A DNA stretch of 20,068 nt from Bacillota bacterium (GCA_023451115.1 JAEXFV010000169.1:1-20068); one strand, 5' to 3'. Numbered from the stretch's first letter, positions 7,305-14,487 are shown. The notes: generated by a model from the letters alone, not told the origin. Program-made: numbers and translations.

Positions 7305-8206
7305 TGGAAAAGCAGGGGTATTGCAGCGGATTTATTTCCATTATCGGTTGCCCTAATGTGGGCAAGTCCACGTTGCTCAACCGGTTGGTAGGGCAAAAAG
7401 TTGCCATTGTATCGCAAAGGTCGCAAACCACCCGCAATAAAATTACCGGTGTATTGACGCGGCCGGGCTACCAAATGGTGTTTTTGGATACCCCAGGTGT
7501 GGCTGCGGCGAAAAATCGTTTGGGGGATTATATGTTGCGCGTAGCGTATGAAGCCCTCAACGAGGTAGAGGCAATCCTGTTTTTGGTGGATCCCATCAAC
7601 GGCCTGCGGGATAGAGACATGGCCCTGGTGGAACGTTTGAAACAGGCCAAAGGCGCTCCGCGTGTTGGAGTAATCAACAAAGCGGATGCCGCTTCCATGG
7701 CGCAAATGGATACAGCGCGGGAATTTTTGCAGCAAGCTGGCTGTTTTGAAAAAATCATCAGCATCAGCGCCCAAACCGGAGAGGGCGTAGATCAGCTGGA
7801 AGCGCTGCTCAGAGGATACTTGGTAGAGGGGCCTCAGTATTTTCCGGAAGATATGGTAACGGATCAACCGGAACGGATCGTATGCGCCGAGTTGATTCGG
7901 GAAAAAACCCTGCAGTTGCTCCGGGAAGAAGTACCTCACGGGGTGGGGGTATGGATTGATAAAATGGAAGCTAGGCCTGAAGGCGGCATGATGGACGTTT
8001 GGGCCACCATCTATTGCGAGCGGGATGGACATAAGGGCATTATCATTGGAAAACAGGGCGCGATGCTGAAAAAAATTGGCCAAGCGGCCCGTCAGGATAT
8101 GGAATGGATGCTGGGTGCAAGGGTCAATCTGCAGCTTTGGGTAAAAGTCAAGGAAGACTGGCGCAATAGCCTTGGCATGCTGCGTGAGCTGGGATATGAG
8201 TCCTAA
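7304..8206 (+). CDS. era: GTPase Era
   Basis: Era is an essential GTPase that binds the 3' end of 16S rRNA and assists small-subunit assembly. The 300-residue protein has G1 GCPNVGKST at residues 15-23, the switch region with QTTRNKITGVL, G3 DTPG at 62-65, G4 NKAD at 125-128 and SAQTGEGV as G5. The C-terminal KH domain contains KGIIIGKQGAMLKKIG and ends with WVKVKEDWRN, as usual for Era. Length is normal. It is the last gene of the overlapping ybeY-cdd-era chain, and YbeY and Era both act on 16S rRNA maturation, which fits their joint expression. After era comes a 145-base gap before the tiny yqzL. Confidence 0.98.
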   Translation: MEKQGYCSGFISIIGCPNVGKSTLLNRLVGQKVAIVSQRSQTTRNKITGVLTRPGYQMVFLDTPGVAAAKNRLGDYMLRVAYEALNEVEAILFLVDPINGLRDRDMALVERLKQAKGAPRVGVINKADAASMAQMDTAREFLQQAGCFEKIISISAQTGEGVDQLEALLRGYLVEGPQYFPEDMVTDQPERIVCAELIREKTLQLLREEVPHGVGVWIDKMEARPEGGMMDVWATIYCERDGHKGIIIGKQGAMLKKIGQAARQDMEWMLGARVNLQLWVKVKEDWRNSLGMLRELGYES

Positions 8207-8351
8207 CTTGGCCTACAGGTATAACCGGCATAGACATGTTTGCCTTGCAGAGGCTGCATTTTTACATTTCCAGAGCTGACAGGATTTGCATTCATTTACA
8301 ATGCCCATTGGTGGAACACTAGTGCTATTCCACAAAAAGGAGTATTGAAAT

Positions 8352-8474
8352 ATGAATCAAAAAGCCGCAATCAGCCGTGCGTGGGAAGATTTTTCTCAAA
8401 CGGGAGCGATAGGAGCCTATTTAACCTACTGTGCCATGCGGGATTTTCAAACAAAGGAACAGGGCGGCAGATAG
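8352..8474 (+). CDS. yqzL: YqzL-like small protein
   Basis: A 40-codon gene between era and recO, the same position as yqzL in Bacillus. The product has W11 in AWEDFSQTGAIGAYLTYCAM, matching the YqzL pattern of an aromatic, an F..TG stretch and a YL.Y segment. Function is unknown. The start is well supported: AAAAAGGAG ends nine bases before the ATG. The reading frame ends in TAG at 8472-8474, inside the loop of an intrinsic terminator. A possible hairpin (GTGGAA at 8311-8316 with TTCCAC at 8328-8333) lies just before the SD. Easily missed by gene callers because of its size. Confidence comes from synteny plus motif, not from any search. Confidence 0.8.
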   Translation: MNQKAAISRAWEDFSQTGAIGAYLTYCAMRDFQTKEQGGR

Positions 8475-8486
8475 CGCCCTGTTTTT
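8458..8486 (+). terminator. Intrinsic terminator overlapping the yqzL stop codon
   Basis: A perfect nine-base stem, AACAGGGCG (8458-8466) with CGCCCTGTT (8475-8483), encloses an eight-base loop containing the yqzL TAG. The T tract 8482-8486 follows directly. It would end transcripts from the upstream genes 30 bases before the recO start. A ribosome at the stop codon would cover the stem, so translation of yqzL may modulate read-through into recO. Confidence 0.7.
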
Positions 8487-8515
8487 CTGAAAAAAGGGAT
8501 CAAGGAGGGGAAAAT

Positions 8516-9277
8516 ATGGGCCACAGCCTGGTAACCGGCATTGTAACCCGCTGTGTAGATTATAAGGACAACGACCGGATCTTGACCATATTTACCCGGG
8601 AGCGAGGGCGGATCGACGCCAAAGCCAGAGGATGCCGCAGAGCCAAAAGCCCCTTGCTCCCAGCCTGCCAGCCTTTTGTTTTTGGAGAATTTCAACTGTT
8701 TTCCGCCAAGGGAGATCAATATCTCATTGACCAATGCGATATGCGGGAAAGCTTTTACGGCATCCGGGAGGATATCCAGCGGCTTTGCGCGGGCACGTGC
8801 ATGCTGTCGCTGGCACAAACGGCCATTCAGCCGGAAGAACCCAATGAAAGGTTATTTTCGCTGCTTTACTATGGGCTAAGTTTTTTATGTTACGGGCAGG
8901 GATCTCCCCTGGATCTCACCCTGTGCTTTATTTTGCGTTACTTGGATGCCATTGGGTTTTGCCCGGCGATTACCCAGTGCGCCAGCTGCGCAAAAGACCT
9001 TCGCAGGGAGAAAGAGATGCGCTTTTCCCCGGCGGCGGGGGGCGCAGTATGCCAGACCTGTGGATTTGGCGCTTTACCAGTAGCGCCACTTACGCTAGAG
9101 GCCATGCGCCGTATGCTGCTGTTGGAGGACGGGCAGATGCAGCGGGTTCATCTGCCGGAGGCTGTACAGCAGGAACTTTTACAGGCCTTGACCGCCTATT
9201 GCGCCCATGTGCTGGAACGGGACTACAAAGCGATTGATTTGTTTAAACAGTTCTATACAGGTGTGTCAAAAAAATAA
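8516..9277 (+). CDS. recO: DNA repair protein RecO
   Basis: RecO mediates RecA loading onto SSB-coated single-stranded DNA together with RecF and RecR. The 253-residue protein has the N-terminal OB fold with TGIVTRCVDYKDNDRILTIFT and GRIDAKARGCRR, a helical middle, and a C-terminal zinc ribbon with Cys155-x2-Cys158 and Cys179-x2-Cys182. It ends with a helical FKQFYTGV tail. The start at 8516 is set by AAGGAGGGG six bases upstream and by the family N-terminus. The same frame stays open for 92 codons further upstream, but that part overlaps yqzL and resembles nothing. The gene is preceded by a terminator, so it needs read-through or a promoter that I could not identify. glyQS or dnaG usually follow in Bacilli; here ppdK does. 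Confidence 0.96.
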   Translation: MGHSLVTGIVTRCVDYKDNDRILTIFTRERGRIDAKARGCRRAKSPLLPACQPFVFGEFQLFSAKGDQYLIDQCDMRESFYGIREDIQRLCAGTCMLSLAQTAIQPEEPNERLFSLLYYGLSFLCYGQGSPLDLTLCFILRYLDAIGFCPAITQCASCAKDLRREKEMRFSPAAGGAVCQTCGFGALPVAPLTLEAMRRMLLLEDGQMQRVHLPEAVQQELLQALTAYCAHVLERDYKAIDLFKQFYTGVSKK

Positions 9278-9321
9278 CGTATATTTTTGCAAGTTTTCTT
9301 GCAAAAAATGCTTAACATCCG

Positions 9322-9350
9322 TTGCGCACGAGAATTTTTTAGGATATAAT
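9322..9350 (+). promoter_or_regulatory. Sigma-A promoter of ppdK
   Basis: TTGCGC (9322-9327), an exact 17-base spacer and a consensus TATAAT (9345-9350), in the gap between recO and ppdK. The predicted transcript begins near 9357, giving a leader of about 138 bases before the ppdK TTG. The perfect -10 and spacing make this one of the two best promoters in the window. Confidence 0.75.
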
Positions 9351-9385
9351 ATTGGAGCGAACCCAAGAAAACTAGGGAAATCGGG

Positions 9386-9455
9386 GACAAGCGGCGCATT
9401 CCGGCAGGAGAGCGCTGTGCTTTTGTCGGAAGCAACGGTACCTTATCGGGTACCG
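9386..9455 (+). promoter_or_regulatory. Structured 5' leader of ppdK
   Basis: Within the predicted untranslated leader, GACAA (9386-9390) can pair with TTGTC (9423-9427), with GCGC (9394-9397) pairing to GCGC (9412-9415) inside it. TTCCG in that loop (9399-9403) is complementary to CGGAA just outside (9427-9431), so either a pseudoknot or two alternative folds is possible. A separate seven-base hairpin CGGTACC (9436-9442) with GGTACCG (9449-9455) follows. It does not match any riboswitch class I can recognise, and the T-tract after the last hairpin is too short for a clear terminator. Confidence 0.4.
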
Positions 9456-9494
9456 CTTTAGCATTCAATTTAAATTTGGTAGGAGGTATTTAGT

Positions 9495-12131
9495 TTGGCG
9501 CATAAGTATGTCTATCTCTTTAATGAGGGTAATGCGGGGATGCGGAATCTCCTTGGCGGCAAAGGAGCTAACCTTGCGGAAATGACTGGCCTGGGCCTGC
9601 CTGTACCCTTTGGCTTTACGGTAAGCACCGAGGCATGCACACGTTATTATGAAGACGGTAAAGCCATTGCGGACGAAATTCTGGAACAAGTATTTGAAGC
9701 TCTGGCAAAAACCGAAGAACTGGCCGGGAAAAAATTTGGTGATATAGACAATCCTTTCTTGGTATCTGTCCGCTCTGGCGCACGTGCATCTATGCCAGGC
9801 ATGATGGATACCATTTTAAACCTTGGCCTGAACGACCAGACGGTATTGGGCATGGCTAAGCTGACCAATAACGAGCGCTTTGCGTTTGACAGCTACCGCC
9901 GGTTTATCCAAATGTTCTCCGACGTAGTCATGGAAGTGGAAAAAGCCAAGTTTGACAAGATCCTGGAAGGCGTAAAGGAAGCAAACGGCTGCAAGCAGGA
10001 TACCGACCTGACTGCAGAAAACCTCAAAGAAATCGTAAAACAGTATAAAGCCCTGTATCTGGCTGAGAAGGGCACGGAATTCCCACAGGATCCCAAGGAA
10101 CAGCTGCTGGAGGCCATTAAGGCCGTATTCCGTAGCTGGGATAACCCCCGTGCCATCGTATACCGCCGCATGAACGATATCCCCGCTTCCTGGGGTACTG
10201 CGGTAAACGTGCAGAGCATGGTATTTGGCAACATGGGCAATGATTGCGGCACTGGCGTGGCCTTTACCCGTAACCCCTCCACCGGTGAGCGCAAGCTCTA
10301 TGGCGAATTCCTGATGAACGCCCAGGGTGAGGACGTAGTTGCGGGCATCCGTACCCCGCAGCCCATTGCTTCCCTGCATGAGACGCAGCCTGAGGTTTAC
10401 GAACAATTTGTTAAGATTGCCAATATCCTGGAGACCCACTATCGGGATATGCAGGACATGGAGTTCACCATTGAGCGCGGCCGTCTGTTTATGCTGCAAA
10501 CCCGTAACGGCAAGCGCACCGCAGCCGCTGCATTGCAGATTGCGGTAGATTTGGTCAACGAAGGCATGATCACCAAGGAAGAGGCGCTGCTTAAGATCGA
10601 TCCCAAGTCCTTGGATTCCCTGCTGCACCCCACGTTTGAACCCGCCGCTCTGAAAAAGGCGAAAGTGATTGCACGCGGGCTGCCCGCCTCCCCTGGCGCT
10701 GCTTGCGGCCGTATCTACTTTACTGCGGAAGATGCCAAGGCAGCTGCTGAGCGCGGCGAAAAGGTTGTGTTGGCCCGGTTGGAGACCAGCCCAGAGGATA
10801 TTGAGGGCATGTATGCTTCTCAGGGCATCCTCACCGCTCGCGGCGGTATGACCTCTCACGCAGCGGTTGTTGCCCGCGGCATGGGAACCTGCTGCGTAGC
10901 CGGTTGCTCTGAAGTGGTGATTTCCGGAGAAAAGAAAACCATTACCACGGCTGATGGTTCTGTTTACAACGAAGGCGACTGGATGAGCCTGGACGGCTCT
11001 ACCGGCAACGTATATGGCGAAGCCGTTCCCACCCAGGAAGCCACTGTATCCGGCAACTTTGCCACCATCATGGGCTGGGCCGACGCAGTACGCACCCTGA
11101 AAGTTCGTACCAATGCGGATAATCCCCATGATGCCGCTACCGCCGTTGAATTTGGCGCAGAAGGTATCGGCCTGTGCCGTACCGAGCACATGTTCTTTGA
11201 AGAGGACCGTATTCCCGCTGTGCGTGAGATGATCGTCTCCAAGGATGAGGAAAACCGCCGCAAGGCTCTGGCCAAATTGCTGCCCATGCAGCGCGGTGAC
11301 TTTGAAGGCATCTACAAGGCCATGGGAGAGCGCCCGGTAACCATCCGCTTCCTGGATCCACCGCTGCATGAGTTCCTCCCCCAGAAGGACCAGGATATTC
11401 AGGCGCTGGCTGATGAAATGGGCATGACATTCCAACAGCTGAAAGAAACCGTGGATGAGCTGCACGAGTTCAACCCCATGATGGGTCACCGTGGCTGCCG
11501 CCTGGCAGTTACCTACCCGGAAATTGCTGAGATGCAGACCCGTGCGGTAATCGAGGCTGCCATCAATGTACGCAAGGAAACCGGCCTCAATATCGTGCCT
11601 GAGATCATGATCCCCTTGGTAGGCGAAGCCAAAGAGCTGGCCTATGTCAAAGAAGTTGTGGATAAGACCGCTGTTGCAGTGATGCAGGAGCAGGGCGTGG
11701 AGCTCAAGTACATGGTAGGCACCATGATTGAAATCCCCCGTGCCGCTCTCACTGCGGATGAAGTGGCAAAATATGCCCAGTTCTTCTCCTTTGGCACCAA
11801 CGACTTGTCCCAGATGACATTCGGCTTCAGCCGTGACGATGCGGGCAAGTTCCTGGATGAGTACTATAAGAAGAAGATTTTCGAGAGCGACCCCTTTGCC
11901 CGCCTGGATCAGGTTGGTGTAGGCCGGCTGATGGAAATCGCCATTGATCTGGGCCGCAAGACCCGCCCTGACATCAAGCTGGGTATCTGCGGTGAGCATG
12001 GCGGCGATCCTTCTTCTGTGGAGTTCTGCCATAAGCTTGGCTTGAGCTATGTATCCTGCTCTCCCTACCGGGTACCCATCGCCCGTTTGGCGGCAGCACA
12101 GGCTAAAATCAATGAGGATGCCGCGAAATAA
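9495..12131 (+). CDS. ppdK: Pyruvate, phosphate dikinase
   Basis: Interconverts pyruvate, ATP and phosphate with phosphoenolpyruvate, AMP and pyrophosphate; in anaerobes it serves PEP/pyruvate balance and PPi-dependent glycolysis. The 878-residue length matches bacterial PPDK. The N-terminal nucleotide-binding domain begins KYVYLFNEGNAGMRNLLGGKGANLAEM. The phosphohistidine domain has GGMTSHAAVVARG with catalytic His455, the same number as in the Clostridium symbiosum enzyme. Thr453 is the usual regulatory residue. The C-terminal PEP/pyruvate barrel carries FLDPPLHEFLP and ICGEHGGDP with catalytic Cys832. The start is TTG at 9495 with AGGAGG eight bases upstream. Codon choice is more uniform than in neighbouring genes (many GGC, CCC, ACC), as expected of a highly expressed gene. 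It is monocistronic, with its own promoter and terminator. No PPDK regulatory protein gene is adjacent. Confidence 0.98.
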   Translation: MAHKYVYLFNEGNAGMRNLLGGKGANLAEMTGLGLPVPFGFTVSTEACTRYYEDGKAIADEILEQVFEALAKTEELAGKKFGDIDNPFLVSVRSGARASMPGMMDTILNLGLNDQTVLGMAKLTNNERFAFDSYRRFIQMFSDVVMEVEKAKFDKILEGVKEANGCKQDTDLTAENLKEIVKQYKALYLAEKGTEFPQDPKEQLLEAIKAVFRSWDNPRAIVYRRMNDIPASWGTAVNVQSMVFGNMGNDCGTGVAFTRNPSTGERKLYGEFLMNAQGEDVVAGIRTPQPIASLHETQPEVYEQFVKIANILETHYRDMQDMEFTIERGRLFMLQTRNGKRTAAAALQIAVDLVNEGMITKEEALLKIDPKSLDSLLHPTFEPAALKKAKVIARGLPASPGAACGRIYFTAEDAKAAAERGEKVVLARLETSPEDIEGMYASQGILTARGGMTSHAAVVARGMGTCCVAGCSEVVISGEKKTITTADGSVYNEGDWMSLDGSTGNVYGEAVPTQEATVSGNFATIMGWADAVRTLKVRTNADNPHDAATAVEFGAEGIGLCRTEHMFFEEDRIPAVREMIVSKDEENRRKALAKLLPMQRGDFEGIYKAMGERPVTIRFLDPPLHEFLPQKDQDIQALADEMGMTFQQLKETVDELHEFNPMMGHRGCRLAVTYPEIAEMQTRAVIEAAINVRKETGLNIVPEIMIPLVGEAKELAYVKEVVDKTAVAVMQEQGVELKYMVGTMIEIPRAALTADEVAKYAQFFSFGTNDLSQMTFGFSRDDAGKFLDEYYKKKIFESDPFARLDQVGVGRLMEIAIDLGRKTRPDIKLGICGEHGGDPSSVEFCHKLGLSYVSCSPYRVPIARLAAAQAKINEDAAK

Positions 12132-12163
12132 GCTGTTTCAGCCCTATTCTAGGGTATAACCTT

Positions 12164-12199
12164 AAAATCTCCAGCGTGGAAACGCTGGAGATTTTTTTT
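12164..12199 (+). terminator. Intrinsic terminator of ppdK
   Basis: A perfect stem of about 14 bases: left arm 12164-12177 ending CCAGCGT, GGAA tetraloop 12178-12181, right arm beginning ACGCTGG at 12182. It runs directly into eight consecutive T (12192-12199). It lies about 33 bases after the ppdK stop and insulates the next operon. Confidence 0.95.
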
Positions 12200-12209
12200 G
12201 TGAATATTT

Positions 12210-12262
12210 TTGAAATTCAATATTATTTTATTGTTTATCAATAAAATAATATTGAATTTCAA
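12210..12262. repeat. Perfect 24-base inverted repeat with two internal 11-base dyads (candidate operator)
   Basis: Arms 12210-12233 and 12239-12262 are exact reverse complements separated by five bases (TTTAT). Each outer end is itself a dyad: TTGAAATTCAA at 12210-12220 and TTGAATTTCAA at 12252-12262. Their centres are 42 bases apart, about four helical turns. The right dyad lies on the -35 hexamer of the following promoter. The segment is strikingly AT-rich compared with its surroundings. No T tract follows the right arm, so it is not a normal terminator. A natural candidate binder is the small HTH protein encoded at 12785. Confidence 0.8.
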
Positions 12263-12280
12263 TGAAAGTTGTGCTATGAT
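12252..12280 (+). promoter_or_regulatory. Sigma-A promoter of the DUF2975/HTH/DUF4173 operon
   Basis: TTGAAT (12252-12257), a 17-base spacer and TATGAT (12275-12280, five of six). It lies 32 bases before the first ATG. The -35 falls wholly inside the right-hand TTGAATTTCAA dyad, so any protein bound there would compete with RNA polymerase. Confidence 0.65.
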
Positions 12281-12312
12281 GTTTTTTGAGGAAATCGCAA
12301 AAGGAGTAAACC

Positions 12313-12768
12313 ATGAAACAAAGCCGCTTAGCAAGAATAACATTGATTTTGCTTATTATTTGCCTGGTCATGGGCATAGGGTTTGTGATCTCCCTGCCCT
12401 GGACGCTGCCTTTTATATTGCTGCTTCCAGATTTGAAACCCCAGGTTACGCCAAACTATTATATCGCGCTGAGTCTCTGGATGGCGGGGGGAATAGGCGG
12501 GCTGAGTATTCTTTGCACCTTGATTCGCATGCTGCGTACCCTCTCCCAGGATCCTTTTGTGCAGCAAAATGTAAACAGGCTCAAATACATGGGGGTCACT
12601 GCGCTTGGAATGGCATTGCTTACTGTGCTGGCCTGCTTGCTCTATTTTCGTCCGCTTCTCATCGCTTTGGGATGCGCTTTGGGTATGTGCGGGCTGTTTT
12701 CCCTGGTGCTGGGCGGCGTGTTTCGCCAAGCGGTAGCTTACCGGGAAGAGAACGCGTTGACGATATGA
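12313..12768 (+). CDS. DUF2975 family membrane protein
   Basis: A 151-residue integral membrane protein with four predicted helices, at about 8-38, 47-70, 90-110 and 113-135. The stretch between helices 2 and 3, LSQDPFVQQNVNRLKYMG, is the signature of DUF2975, whose members are nearly always encoded beside a small YozG-type HTH regulator, as here. The biochemical role is unknown; the pairing suggests a membrane partner or sensor for the regulator, but that is inference. The ATG at 12313 has AAAGGAG about seven bases upstream. The stop is 16 bases before the HTH gene, so the two form one operon from the promoter at 12252-12280. Confidence 0.85.
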   Translation: MKQSRLARITLILLIICLVMGIGFVISLPWTLPFILLLPDLKPQVTPNYYIALSLWMAGGIGGLSILCTLIRMLRTLSQDPFVQQNVNRLKYMGVTALGMALLTVLACLLYFRPLLIALGCALGMCGLFSLVLGGVFRQAVAYREENALTI

Positions 12769-12784
12769 AAAGAGGGGGCTGCCT

Positions 12785-13006
12785 ATGATCCGCGTGAACC
12801 TGGATGTGATGATGGCAAAGCGAAAGATAGGCCTTTCAGAATTGGCGGATAAAATGGGGCTTACGCTATCCAACCTGTCTATCTTGAAGAACAATAAAGG
12901 CAAGGCAGTGCGTTTTTCCACATTGGATGCCGCCTGCAAAGCCCTCCACTGCCAGCCGGGCGATATCCTGGAATATGTGGAAGAGGAAGGGGAAGAGAAT
13001 GCATAA
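12785..13006 (+). CDS. YozG-type small helix-turn-helix transcriptional regulator
   Basis: A 73-residue Cro/C1-type DNA-binding protein made almost wholly of one HTH domain. Recognisable features are the start VNLDVMMAKRKIGLSELADKMG, the recognition helix TLSNLSILKN, and the end FSTLDAACKALHCQPGDILEY, typical of the HTH_26/YozG group partnered with DUF2975 proteins. The acidic tail EEEGEENA follows. The ATG at 12785 has GAGGGGG six bases before it. Its coding end overlaps the start of the DUF4173 gene by eight bases, so translation is probably coupled. Proteins of this size and type commonly repress their own operon; the twin dyads upstream of the operon are the obvious target, but binding is not shown by the sequence. 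Confidence 0.9.
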   Translation: MIRVNLDVMMAKRKIGLSELADKMGLTLSNLSILKNNKGKAVRFSTLDAACKALHCQPGDILEYVEEEGEENA

Positions 13007-14291
13007 TAATGATATGGAAGCAAGCGGGAAGCAAAATCCGCAACCCGGTTTACCTGCTGTCACAAAAAATACCATATCCAGGGGGCAGAAATGGCTGCTG
13101 CTGGAAGTATTGGCGCTGGGCTGGGTTTGGAGCTGGCTGTGGTGCGACAGCGATGGCACTGTGCCGGGACTTTTGATTGGATATGGCCTGTTCTGGTTGA
13201 TTTACCTGGGGATATTCCACCTGGTATGCTGGGAAAAGGCCAAACAACGCCCAGGCTGCTTTTTGTTGGCGGCTGCAGCTGCCTTGGTTTGCCTGCTCAA
13301 TGCCCTGCAAGGCTGGTATGGCAGCAGTCAGGGGTTGTTTGGGCTGCCGCTGTTCAATTTATTGGCGATCCCCTGCATGCTCATGCTGCATGCCCAGGCA
13401 GTTGCCTGGCCCCTTCCTAAGGAGCGGGAGGGAAGCGGATATGCCCAGGCTTTTTTATATGGTTTTTTTGTGCAGCCATTTTCCAGCATGCCTGCTTGTT
13501 TTCAGGCAGTCGGCAGCCTCTTTGGCGCCAGGGCAAAGGGGAAAGGCGGCGTGTGGCTGGGAATTGTTGCTGCAGTACCGGTGGTGGGGATTGTTTTGGC
13601 CCTTTTGCTAGGAGCAGATGCGGTGATGAACGCATTTGTGCGGGAGTGGACGCTGCAACTGCGGTGGGGGGAGTTGTTCTGGAGGCTGTTTTGGGTGCTG
13701 GGGTGTGCGCTGCTGTTTTACAGCTTTTTATATAAAGCGGCATGGGGTGAGCGCCCGGCGTTTCTGCAGCAAAAAGAGCTGGGTGAGCGGCGGATGTGGC
13801 AGCCTGCGGCGCCCACGGTGGTATTGGGCGCTTTGCTGGCCGTGTATGCCATATTCACCTATGTCCAGTTTGTATACTTGTTTGGGGGCGCAGGGTTGCC
13901 TGAAGGATTAACCTATGCCCAATACGCCCATGAAGGATTTGGCCAGTTAATCTGGGTTGCCGCTATCAACTTTGGTCTGTTTGCCGTTTGCCTGTGCCAG
14001 GTGCAGGATACCAAAAGGATGCGCTATCTTCTTTGCGGGCTGCTGGCGGCAACCGGCGTGATTGTAGCCTCGGCCTTTACCCGGATTTTTATGTATATTT
14101 GCGCTTATGGGTTTACCCTGAAGCGGGTCATGGTAGTGTGGCTGCTGGCGTACCTGGCGGCTGTATTGGTTGCCTGTGGAATGCGCTTATGGAAAAGAAA
14201 AATCCCATTGCTTCGTCTTTGCGTAAATGGGTTGGCATTGTGGTACGTAGTATTGAACATTGTGGATTTGGGCGGCTGGTATACCGGCTAA
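12999..14291 (+). CDS. DUF4173 family polytopic membrane protein
   Basis: A 430-residue membrane protein with about ten hydrophobic segments and a hydrophilic N-terminus of about 30 residues. The C-terminal half contains the family blocks YVQFVYLFGG (from about residue 288), GLTYAQYAHEGFGQLIWV and, near 361-376, FTRIFMYICAYGFTLKR, which place it in DUF4173. No enzymatic function is established for this family. The ATG at 12999 overlaps the HTH gene by eight bases and has GGAAGGGGAAGAG upstream. An ATG at 13014 is a second option, and the open frame further upstream (to 12927) lies within the HTH gene and is not used here. As last gene of the cassette it ends before a strong terminator. A cognate output of the DUF2975/HTH pair is an inference from the operon only. 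Confidence 0.82.
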   Translation: MHNNDMEASGKQNPQPGLPAVTKNTISRGQKWLLLEVLALGWVWSWLWCDSDGTVPGLLIGYGLFWLIYLGIFHLVCWEKAKQRPGCFLLAAAAALVCLLNALQGWYGSSQGLFGLPLFNLLAIPCMLMLHAQAVAWPLPKEREGSGYAQAFLYGFFVQPFSSMPACFQAVGSLFGARAKGKGGVWLGIVAAVPVVGIVLALLLGADAVMNAFVREWTLQLRWGELFWRLFWVLGCALLFYSFLYKAAWGERPAFLQQKELGERRMWQPAAPTVVLGALLAVYAIFTYVQFVYLFGGAGLPEGLTYAQYAHEGFGQLIWVAAINFGLFAVCLCQVQDTKRMRYLLCGLLAATGVIVASAFTRIFMYICAYGFTLKRVMVVWLLAYLAAVLVACGMRLWKRKIPLLRLCVNGLALWYVVLNIVDLGGWYTG

Positions 14292-14314
14292 AGAGCCGCT
14301 CCCGACCCAGGCTG

Positions 14315-14356
14315 GAATACCCGCGGCAGGCCCGCGGGTATTCTTGACTTTTCTTC
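14315..14356 (+). terminator. Intrinsic terminator after the DUF4173 gene
   Basis: A perfect 12-base stem, GAATACCCGCGG (14315-14326) with CCGCGGGTATTC (14332-14343), loop CAGGC, followed by TTGACTTTTCTTC. The tail is T-rich but interrupted. It begins 24 bases after the stop codon. The tail is also the -35 of the next promoter, so terminator and promoter are fused back to back. Confidence 0.8.
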
Positions 14357-14372
14357 ATAAAGCGTTTACAAT
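14344..14372 (+). promoter_or_regulatory. Sigma-A promoter of rny
   Basis: TTGACT (14344-14349, five of six), a 17-base spacer and TACAAT (14367-14372, five of six). Its -35 starts on the base directly after the terminator stem of the previous operon. It predicts a leader of about 110 bases before the rny GTG. Confidence 0.75.
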
Positions 14373-14440
14373 TAATTTGAATTATCATGCGGCGGATTGT
14401 ATGTCCATAAAATGTATGTTTATGCAACCGTTTGTATGGC

Positions 14441-14458
14441 AACGGGGCTTGCCCCGTT
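14441..14458 (+). promoter_or_regulatory. GC-rich hairpin in the rny leader
   Basis: AACGGGG (14441-14447) pairs with CCCCGTT (14452-14458) around the loop CTTG, ending 29 bases before the rny start. It is followed by ACATTTTATATATAG, which is too interrupted for a confident terminator. It could be an attenuator or an mRNA stability/processing element; RNase Y autocontrol through its own leader is a possibility, not shown. Confidence 0.4.
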
Positions 14459-14487
14459 ACATTTTATATATAGTTGGAGGTTAAAGT

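Noticed and set aside
8240..8515. In-frame upstream extension of recO (92 codons)
   Set aside because: It overlaps yqzL and its terminator, resembles no RecO N-terminus, and a strong SD marks ATG 8516.
9284..9307. Stem TTTTTGCAAG / CTTGCAAAAA after recO as a terminator
   Set aside because: The T run is on the 5' side and A on the 3' side for either strand, so no U tract follows the stem; GC content of the stem is low.
9430..9460. GGTACCGC in the ppdK leader as a T-box antiterminator
   Set aside because: The leader is too short for a T-box, and no specifier stem or complete T-box sequence is seen.
9816..12032. A very long open frame (738 codons) on the minus strand within ppdK
   Set aside because: It is antisense to an unmistakable PPDK. 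It arises from the strong codon bias of that gene and shows no motif.
12210..12262. The AT-rich inverted repeat as an insertion-sequence end or second terminator
   Set aside because: No transposase or target duplication nearby and no T run after the arm; its overlap with the promoter favours an operator.
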